DNA of 7,654 bases from NCBI GenBank assembly GCA_947631675.1, contig CANRMG010000086.1, forward strand, positions 1-7,654. Direction: 5' to 3'. The stretch is from an uncultured Oscillospiraceae bacterium. Its GTDB lineage: Bacteria > Bacillota_A > Clostridia > Oscillospirales > Oscillospiraceae. The position numbers were made by a program, and so were the translations under genes. Positions 1 through 4,735 of the stretch are shown here, piece by piece (the first letter of the stretch is position 1; each line of letters starts with the position of its first letter). The notes beneath the pieces are model-generated. The model did no database searches and was not told the DNA's origin. It was given only the letters and a program-made list of their open reading frames with translations.

Positions 1-1
1 C

Positions 2-1009
2 GACTCCCTGATCAAGGGCCTGATCGGCGCCATTTTCGGCCTGATCATCGGCGGCATCGGCATCGACTCCATCAGCGGCGTGTCCCGCCTGACCTTCGGG
101 TTCTGGCAGCTGCAGGGAGGCATCTCCTCCACGGCGCTGATGATGGGCCTGTTCGCCATCACCGAGGTGTTCAACCAGTCCCGGGAGCTGGATAAGCCCC
201 GGCCGAAGATCGAGTTCAAAAAGACCACCCTCATCCCGCCTCTGCGCGAGATGAAGAGCTGCTGGAAGGCCATCGGCATCGGCTGCGTGATCGGCACCGG
301 CATCGGCATCCTGCCCGGCATCGGCCAGAACGCCTCCACGCTGATCTCCTACAACCTGGCCCGCACCGTGTCCAAGACCCCCGAGGAATTCGGCAAGGGC
401 TGCCCGGAGGGCATCTGCGCCTCCGAGACCTCCAACAACGCCACCAACGGCGGCGCTCTCATCCCTCTGGTCTGCCTGGGCATCCCCGGCGACCTGACCA
501 CCTCCGCCCTGATCGGCGGCCTGATGATCCACGGCCTCCAGCCCGGCCCGCTGCTGTACAACGAGCATCCTGAGCTGGTGGGCGGCATCATGGTGGCCTA
601 CTTCCTGGCCAACGTGGTCATGTACGTGATGGAGCTGGGCCTGATGAAGGCCTTCGTTCGGATGGTGAACGTGAAGCTGTCCTATCTGTTCCCCGCCATC
701 GTCGCCTGCTGCGTGCTGGGCGTGTATACGCTCAACAACCGCATGTTCGACGTGTGGGTAATGATCATCTTCGGATTCGTCGGGTACCTGCTCATCTGCC
801 TCGGCATCGACATGGCGCCCGTGATCCTGGGCTTCATCCTCGGTCCGCTGATCGAGAAGTATATGCGTATGGCCCTTATCGGCGCCAACAGCAACTGGGG
901 CGATATGTTCACCCGCCCCGTGGCCGTGATCTTCGTGGTCGTGGCGGCGCTGTTCGTGCTGGTGCCCATCATACGCAAGGGGCTCGCTCTGGGTAAGAAA
1001 GCAAAGTAA
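2..1009 (+). CDS. tctA: Tripartite tricarboxylate transporter permease, TctA family (5'-truncated)
   Basis: This is the large membrane subunit of a TTT-type secondary transporter, which takes up organic acids delivered by a periplasmic or lipid-anchored TctC binding protein and works with the small subunit TctB. The reading frame is open from base 2, so the true start is off the left edge; 335 residues are visible of about 500 usual. The GTG at base 80 is internal, because family-typical sequence (GIGIDSISGVSRLTFG, visible residues 18-33) spans it. Other signatures are the glycine-rich GIGILPGIGQNAS (100-112), SNNATNGGALIP (144-155) and LGIPGD (159-164), followed by hydrophobic helices at about 193-212, 225-243, 252-268, 270-285 and 306-324 and a basic tail ending in GKKAK. 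The ligand cannot be deduced from the permease. The fold family is secure. The next genes, a hydroxy-acid lyase and an oxidoreductase, suggest an organic or sugar acid, but a terminator separates them from this gene. Confidence 0.95.
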   Translation, partial: DSLIKGLIGAIFGLIIGGIGIDSISGVSRLTFGFWQLQGGISSTALMMGLFAITEVFNQSRELDKPRPKIEFKKTTLIPPLREMKSCWKAIGIGCVIGTGIGILPGIGQNASTLISYNLARTVSKTPEEFGKGCPEGICASETSNNATNGGALIPLVCLGIPGDLTTSALIGGLMIHGLQPGPLLYNEHPELVGGIMVAYFLANVVMYVMELGLMKAFVRMVNVKLSYLFPAIVACCVLGVYTLNNRMFDVWVMIIFGFVGYLLICLGIDMAPVILGFILGPLIEKYMRMALIGANSNWGDMFTRPVAVIFVVVAALFVLVPIIRKGLALGKKAK

Positions 1010-1038
1010 CGCCCGGGCGGTTCCGTTCGCGCAAAACT

Positions 1039-1099
1039 AGGCAGGCAGCCTGGGCCATTGATGTTTCGTCGGTGCTATCCCATGCTGCCTGTCTTTTTT
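1039..1099 (+). terminator. Rho-independent terminator after tctA
   Basis: Arms 1039-1054 and 1079-1094 pair over 16 positions with one G:T wobble (1041/1092) and one mismatch (1050/1083). The stem is GC-rich (core GCAGGCAGC against GCTGCCTG). The right arm runs into six T residues at 1094-1099. The loop is about 24 bases, longer than usual. An A run at 1033-1036 sits opposite the T run, so some termination from the other direction is conceivable. It lies 30 bases after the tctA stop and ends 19 bases before the next start codon. It therefore most likely ends the transporter transcript, and any promoter for the next gene would have to overlap it or transcription would have to read through. 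A perfect palindrome CGCCCGGGCG at 1010-1019 follows the tctA stop directly; I assign it no function. Confidence 0.88.
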
Positions 1100-1104
1100 A
1101 ACAC

Positions 1105-1110
1105 AAAGGT
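1105..1110 (+). promoter_or_regulatory. Ribosome binding site for the YcxB-like gene
   Basis: AAAGGT sits 7 bases before the ATG at 1118. It is weaker than the AGGAGG sites of the following genes but is the only Shine-Dalgarno-like sequence that fits. It favours ATG 1118 over the in-frame TTG at 1058, which would lie in the loop of the terminator hairpin. Confidence 0.55.
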
Positions 1111-1117
1111 TGAGTAC

Positions 1118-2185
1118 ATGGATCTTACCTATCAAGTCCCGCGGGACGCGTACGTGGCGCTCTTGGCGGACATGATCCGCCAGAACGAACGCCGGCCCCT
1201 GCGGATATTCACGGGACTGCTCCTGACCGTGGGGCAGATGGCCGTGGTGATATGGCTGTGCCTGACCCGGCTGGAGCCGGGGCAGAGGACCTTTTTCCTG
1301 ATCTGGTCGGCCCTTCTGGCGGGCCTGACGGTGCTGCGCCGGGCCACGGTGCGCCTGCGGGCAAAGGGCACGCTCCAGCGGCTGGAGTACAACGGCCAGT
1401 TGCCGGCGGACTACTGGAAAAAGCACCATCTGCAGGTGGGGGAGCAGCTGCGCCTGACCTACGGGGACCAGGAGCTCACCTGCCCGCTGTACGGCGTGTC
1501 TAGGATCGAGCAGAAGGACGGGGCCCTGCATATCTACTGCGGCGGCGCCATGTTCGACATCGTGCCCCAGGCCGCCTTTAGGACGGAGAAGGCCATGGAG
1601 AAGTGGGCGGAGAAGCTCAGGACCATGACGGCCAAGGCGAAGGCGCCCCAGCCCCAGGAGGGGGAGGCCCTGGCCAGCCTGACGGACGGCGTGGGCTGGT
1701 CCATGGCGGAGCGGGAGTTCGAGGACGGCCAGTTTCTGGCCTACCGGACGCTCTATTACCGCTACCGCTTCCTCCGCACGGCCACCTTCGTGCGCCTGGC
1801 GGTGAGCGTGGCGGCGGTCATCGCCATCATGTCGAACCGCACCCCGGTGAATATAGCCCTGTGCGCGGCCATACTGGTGCTGGCGAACCTGGAGAACATC
1901 TCCATGGTGCCCTTCATCTGCCGGGCCCGCATCCGCCGGGAGACGGGGCAGTGGAAGGGCAGCCGGGAGTACCGTCTGGCCATGGAGGACGGTACGCTGA
2001 CGTATGTGTCCGACAAGGCGGAGTGCCGCATCCCCATAGATAAGATCAACCTGTGCCAGCAGCTGGGCTCCTATTACATCGTCGCCTGGAACAACTTCCC
2101 CGCGGTGGTGATGCCCATGGAGATCGCCGAGACGGCGGCCGCGCCCCTGCTGGAGCAAATCAAGGCCCTGCATCCAGGGCAATAG
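1118..2185 (+). CDS. Membrane protein with two tandem YcxB-like repeats, function unknown
   Basis: A 355-residue protein with no enzymatic signature. It reads as two similar units. Unit 1 starts with YQVPRDAYVALLADMI (5-20), has two hydrophobic helices (about 30-50 and 57-75), and then a soluble beta-rich part (about 86-154) containing LRLTYGDQELTCPLYGVSRI (111-130). Unit 2 begins at REFEDGQFLAYRTLYY (199-214), has helices at about 222-239 and 243-262, and a matching beta-rich tail (about 283-336) with LTYVSDKAECRIPIDKINL (294-312). The order of acidic/aromatic strand, helix pair, then an 'L-Y-x-x-I' strand is that of YcxB-like proteins, which are usually a single unit of roughly 150-190 residues. 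A charged linker rich in K, A, P and Q (171-183) joins the units. ATG 1118 is chosen because of the upstream AAAGGT and because earlier in-frame starts lie in the terminator. The stop is 30 bases before the dehydratase small subunit, so co-transcription is plausible although no functional link is known. The family call rests on pattern recognition; a biological role cannot be assigned. Confidence 0.8.
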   Translation: MDLTYQVPRDAYVALLADMIRQNERRPLRIFTGLLLTVGQMAVVIWLCLTRLEPGQRTFFLIWSALLAGLTVLRRATVRLRAKGTLQRLEYNGQLPADYWKKHHLQVGEQLRLTYGDQELTCPLYGVSRIEQKDGALHIYCGGAMFDIVPQAAFRTEKAMEKWAEKLRTMTAKAKAPQPQEGEALASLTDGVGWSMAEREFEDGQFLAYRTLYYRYRFLRTATFVRLAVSVAAVIAIMSNRTPVNIALCAAILVLANLENISMVPFICRARIRRETGQWKGSREYRLAMEDGTLTYVSDKAECRIPIDKINLCQQLGSYYIVAWNNFPAVVMPMEIAETAAAPLLEQIKALHPGQ

Positions 2186-2206
2186 GCCTCTTTCCGAGGC
2201 AGGAGG
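2186..2206 (+). promoter_or_regulatory. Small hairpin abutting the Shine-Dalgarno site of the dehydratase small subunit
   Basis: GCCTC at 2186-2190 and GAGGC at 2196-2200 form a perfect 5-bp stem with loop TTTCC, starting one base after the preceding stop codon. It is followed immediately by AGGAGG (2201-2206), which lies 9 bases before the ATG at 2216. There is no T run, so it is not a terminator. It might set the translation level or stabilise the 5' end of a processed transcript, but a 5-bp stem can occur by chance. Confidence 0.4.
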
Positions 2207-2215
2207 GAACGTCAT

Positions 2216-2509
2216 ATGAACGTGAATGCAATGATCATTGACCCGAAGGACAATGTCGCCGTTGCCATCGAGCCCATCGCCGCGGGAGATACGGTCGTGT
2301 ATCTGGTCCAGGGCGAGCCCGTTACGCTGACGGCGGCGGAGGATATAACCATATACCATAAGCTGGCCGCCCGGGATATTGCCCAGGGCGAGCCGGTGGT
2401 CAAGTACGGCGAGCACATCGGCGTCGCCACCGCGGCCATCCCCAAGGGCACCCACGTCCACGTACATAACGTGGTCAGTCCCCAGGAAGACCGCCGGGCA
2501 AAAGAGTGA
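2216..2509 (+). CDS. UxaA-family dehydratase/lyase, small SAF-domain subunit
   Basis: A 97-residue cytoplasmic protein corresponding to the N-terminal SAF domain of altronate dehydratase (UxaA) and galactarate dehydratase (GarD), and to the SuyA subunit of sulfolactate sulfo-lyase. Family hallmarks are the opening MIIDPKDNVAVAIEPIAAGD (6-25), the central HKLAARDIAQGEPVVKYGEH (48-67) with its invariant-looking K-Y-G-x-x-I-G, and the closing IPKGTHVHVHN (75-85). In fused relatives this domain is joined to the large catalytic domain and contributes to the active site; here it is a separate polypeptide whose stop lies 14 bases before the large subunit. The start is fixed by AGGAGG at 2201-2206. 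AT-rich ATA isoleucine codons cluster around 2343-2354, unlike the neighbouring genes, but nothing else suggests transfer. Substrate is undetermined: sugar acid dehydration (altronate, galactarate) and sulfite elimination from sulfolactate both use this architecture. Confidence 0.92.
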   Translation: MNVNAMIIDPKDNVAVAIEPIAAGDTVVYLVQGEPVTLTAAEDITIYHKLAARDIAQGEPVVKYGEHIGVATAAIPKGTHVHVHNVVSPQEDRRAKE

Positions 2510-2510
2510 A

Positions 2511-2517
2511 GGGGGAG
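2511..2517 (+). promoter_or_regulatory. Ribosome binding site deciding the large-subunit start
   Basis: GGGGGAG lies 6 bases before ATG 2524. This supports ATG 2524, giving MTFYGYRRPDGR, over the in-frame GTG at 2506, which overlaps the small-subunit stop and has no purine-rich site at the right distance. Confidence 0.7.
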
Positions 2518-2523
2518 TTTGCT

Positions 2524-3687
2524 ATGACATTTTACGGTTATCGCCGCCCGGACGGGCGCGTGGGCGTGCGCAACAAGGTCCTGATCCTGCCGGCCAGCGT
2601 GTGCGCCTCTGATACCACCCGCATCATCTCCCAGCAGGTGGAGGGGTCCGTCACCTTCAACAACCAGCAGGGCTGTTCCCAGGTGGCCCCTGACCAGCAG
2701 TATACCATGGACGTGATGGCCGGCTACGCGGCCAACCCCAACATTTACGGCACCGTGGTGGTGTCCCTGGGCTGCGAGAACTGCCAGATGGATCTGGTGG
2801 TGGCAGCCATCCGGGAGCGGACCAACAAGCCCCTGGAGCAGGTCATCATCCAGGAGGCCGGCGGCACCCTCAAGGCGGTGGAGGCGGCCGTGCGCTACGC
2901 CAAGAAGATGGTGGCGGACGCCAGCCTCCTGCAGAAAGAGGAGTTCCCCATCTCCGAGCTGATCGTGGGCACCGAGTGCGGCGGCTCCGATCCCACCAGC
3001 GGCCTGGCCGCGAACCCCGCCATCGGCGCCATGAGCGACCTGCTCGTGCAGGCCGGCGGCACCAGCATCCTGTCCGAGACCCCCGAGTGCATCGGCGCGG
3101 AGCACATTCTGGCCCGCCGGGCGAAGAACAAGGAGGTCCACGACCGGGTCTATGAGATCACGGAGCGGTTCGAGAACCACTTCCACGGCGTGGGCGAGGA
3201 CGTCCGGGCCGGCAACCCCTCTCCCGGCAACAAGGCCGGCGGCATCACCACCCTGGAGGAGAAGAGCCTGGGCTGCATCCACAAGGGCGGTCACAGCACG
3301 CTGAACAACGTGTATGATTACGCCAAGCAGGTGAACGCCCACGAGGGTCTGGTGCTCATGGATACCCCGGGCAACGACCCCTCCTCCGTGGCGGCTATGG
3401 TGGCCGGCGGCGCCCAGGTGGTGGTGTTCTCCAGCGGACGCGGTTCGCCTGTGGGCAGCCCCATCGCCCCGGTGGTGAAGATCACCGGCAACAAGCTCAC
3501 CTACGCCAATATGGAGGATAACATCGACTTCAACGCCGCCCCCATCATCTACGGCGAGAAGACCATCGACGAGATGGGCGAGGAGCTGCTGCAGATGGTG
3601 GTGGAGACCGCCTGCGGCAAGCAGACGAAGGCGGAGGCCCTGGGCTTTACCGAGACGGCCATCGCCCGTATGTGCAACTACGTGTGA
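2524..3687 (+). CDS. UxaA-family dehydratase/lyase, large catalytic subunit
   Basis: A 387-residue cytoplasmic enzyme of the UxaA/GarD/SuyB family, which eliminates a leaving group (water, or sulfite in SuyAB) from a 2-hydroxy acid to give, after tautomerisation, a 2-keto acid; characterised dehydratases of this family use Fe2+. Landmarks in order: YRRPDGRVGVRN (6-17) near the N-terminus, the GC motif NNQQGCSQ (46-53), NPNIYGTVVVSLGCENC (71-87), VGTECGGSD (148-156), NKAGGITTLEEKSLGC (236-251) and the C-terminal SGRGSPVGSPIAPVVKITGN (304-323). Length matches split large subunits and the C-terminal part of fused UxaA (about 495 residues in total). The partner SAF subunit is encoded immediately upstream and the two presumably form one active site. 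One oddity is that the residue just before QQGC is Asn, where I recall His in UxaA/GarD relatives (H-x-x-G-C). Altronate dehydratase, galactarate dehydratase and (2R)-sulfolactate sulfo-lyase remain possible, and motifs alone do not separate them. The family is sure; the substrate is not. Confidence 0.93.
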   Translation: MTFYGYRRPDGRVGVRNKVLILPASVCASDTTRIISQQVEGSVTFNNQQGCSQVAPDQQYTMDVMAGYAANPNIYGTVVVSLGCENCQMDLVVAAIRERTNKPLEQVIIQEAGGTLKAVEAAVRYAKKMVADASLLQKEEFPISELIVGTECGGSDPTSGLAANPAIGAMSDLLVQAGGTSILSETPECIGAEHILARRAKNKEVHDRVYEITERFENHFHGVGEDVRAGNPSPGNKAGGITTLEEKSLGCIHKGGHSTLNNVYDYAKQVNAHEGLVLMDTPGNDPSSVAAMVAGGAQVVVFSSGRGSPVGSPIAPVVKITGNKLTYANMEDNIDFNAAPIIYGEKTIDEMGEELLQMVVETACGKQTKAEALGFTETAIARMCNYV

Positions 3688-3700
3688 CAGGAGGGAGACC

Positions 3701-4705
3701 ATGGAGAAGAAAGTGATACGCTGGGGCGTTCTGGGCTGCTCCGGTATCGGCAAGGCCCGCACCCTCCCCGGCATGCTCCAGTGCTCCAACGCGGAGCTTT
3801 ACGCCTTGGCCGGCCGGAACGAGGAGAAGCTGAAGGCCTACGCCGAGCCCTTCAAGCCCAAGAAGCTCTATACGAGCTATCAGGACGTGCTGGACGACGA
3901 GAATGTGGACGCGGTCTACATCCCTCTGCCCAACCACCTGCACAAGGAGTGGGTGATCAAGGCGGCCGCCGCCGGCAAGCACATCCTGTGCGAGAAGCCC
4001 ATGGCCATGAGCGAGGCCGACGTGCGGGAGATGTTCGACGCCGCCAACAAGGCCGGTGTGCTCCTGGAGGAGGCATACGCCTTCCGCCATGGCCAGCTGA
4101 TGGAAAAGGTGAAGGAGATCATCGACAGCGGCGTCATCGGCCGCATCCGCTACCTAGAGGCCAAGCACTCCACCTATGACACCAACAAAGAGGGCATCCG
4201 CTATCAGAAGGATATGGGCGGCGGCTCGGTGTACGACGTGACCTGCTACAATGTGTGCATCGCCTCCTATCTGCTGGGGAAGGACCCGGTGGACATGAAG
4301 GTGTTCTTCGGCATCGACGAGGAGACCGGCGTGGACACCTCCGACGCGATCCTTTTAAGCTACGGCTCCGGCGTCAGCGCCGCGCTGTACGCAGGCCTGG
4401 ACGCCTACCGGTGGGGCTGCTTCAACGTGCTGGGCGACTTCGGCCGCATCATGGTGGACCACAAGGTCAACAGCCGCGGTCTGTGCCATGTGAAGGTGGG
4501 CGTGAACGCCCGGCCCCAGGGCGCGGAGTACGTGGACGAGGTGGTCACCGACTACACCGTCTGGGTGGACGACAACTATCAGCGGGAGATCGAGCTGTTC
4601 GGCGACGCCATCCTCAACGGCACCAAGCCCATGATCTCCGAGGAAGAATCCCTCCGCACGGCCCGGGTGTGCGACGCCATCCGCCGGGCCGGTGGATTTG
4701 TTTAA
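3701..4705 (+). CDS. Gfo/Idh/MocA-family NAD(P)-dependent oxidoreductase
   Basis: A 334-residue soluble dehydrogenase of normal family length. The N-terminal Rossmann fold (about 6-125) begins RWGVLGCSGIGKA with the dinucleotide loop G12-C-S-G15-I-G17. It continues with the acid/Arg-type second strand end ALAGRNEEKL, the VYIPLPNHLH strand (72-81) and the signature CEKPMA (97-102), whose Lys99 is the conserved catalytic/cofactor lysine. The C-terminal alpha/beta domain holds GGGSVYDVTCYNV (173-185). Many family members have His at the final motif position, but here it is Tyr183, matching the D-x-G-x-Y pattern of glucose-fructose oxidoreductase and dimeric dihydrodiol dehydrogenase. No signal peptide is seen, so it acts in the cytoplasm. 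AGGAGG at 3689-3694 lies 6 bases before ATG 3701, and the upstream stop is 13 bases away, indicating translation within the dehydratase operon. A role in oxidising or reducing the pathway acid or sugar is inferred from context. The exact substrate and the NAD/NADP preference are unknown. Confidence 0.93.
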   Translation: MEKKVIRWGVLGCSGIGKARTLPGMLQCSNAELYALAGRNEEKLKAYAEPFKPKKLYTSYQDVLDDENVDAVYIPLPNHLHKEWVIKAAAAGKHILCEKPMAMSEADVREMFDAANKAGVLLEEAYAFRHGQLMEKVKEIIDSGVIGRIRYLEAKHSTYDTNKEGIRYQKDMGGGSVYDVTCYNVCIASYLLGKDPVDMKVFFGIDEETGVDTSDAILLSYGSGVSAALYAGLDAYRWGCFNVLGDFGRIMVDHKVNSRGLCHVKVGVNARPQGAEYVDEVVTDYTVWVDDNYQREIELFGDAILNGTKPMISEEESLRTARVCDAIRRAGGFV

Positions 4706-4716
4706 CGGAATCATAT

Positions 4717-4729
4717 AAGGAAGGAAGGG
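4717..4729 (+). promoter_or_regulatory. Purine-rich ribosome binding site of nifJ, three AAGG units in phase
   Basis: The run contains AAGG three times at 4-base spacing (4717-4720, 4721-4724, 4725-4728), ending 6 bases before the ATG at 4736. It fixes the nifJ start and offers several overlapping registers for pairing with 16S rRNA. It occupies most of the 30-base gap after the oxidoreductase stop, leaving no room for a separate promoter with its own untranslated leader unless that promoter lies inside the upstream gene. Confidence 0.6.
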
Positions 4730-4735
4730 ACACGA

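Noticed and set aside
1058..1086. A possible sigma-A promoter (TTGATG followed 17 bases later by CATGCT)
   Set aside because: The -10 match is only three of six bases and it lies within the terminator loop and stem. The evidence is too weak to annotate.
1058..1117. An earlier start (TTG 1058) adding 20 residues to the YcxB-like protein
   Set aside because: It lies in the loop of the terminator hairpin and has no ribosome binding site. The family-like sequence begins at the ATG at 1118.
2342..2360. An AT-rich, nearly palindromic patch (TATA...ATATACC) inside the small-subunit gene, considered as a promoter or operator
   Set aside because: The inverted symmetry is imperfect, no -35-like element is convincing, and the bases encode family-conserved residues (D-I-T-I-Y-H-K).
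1037..2467. A 476-codon minus-strand frame over the YcxB-like gene and the small subunit
   Set aside because: Its translation is rich in H, R, Q, G and P with no domain pattern and spans two plus-strand genes and the terminator. It is a GC-bias shadow.
2506..2523. An earlier GTG start adding six residues to the large lyase subunit and overlapping the small-subunit stop
   Set aside because: The GGGGGAG site is correctly spaced for ATG 2524 but would lie inside the coding region for the GTG start.
2212..3789. A 525-codon minus-strand frame over both lyase subunits
   Set aside because: It is antisense to the well-supported UxaA-family genes and has His/Gly/Ala-rich translation without motifs.
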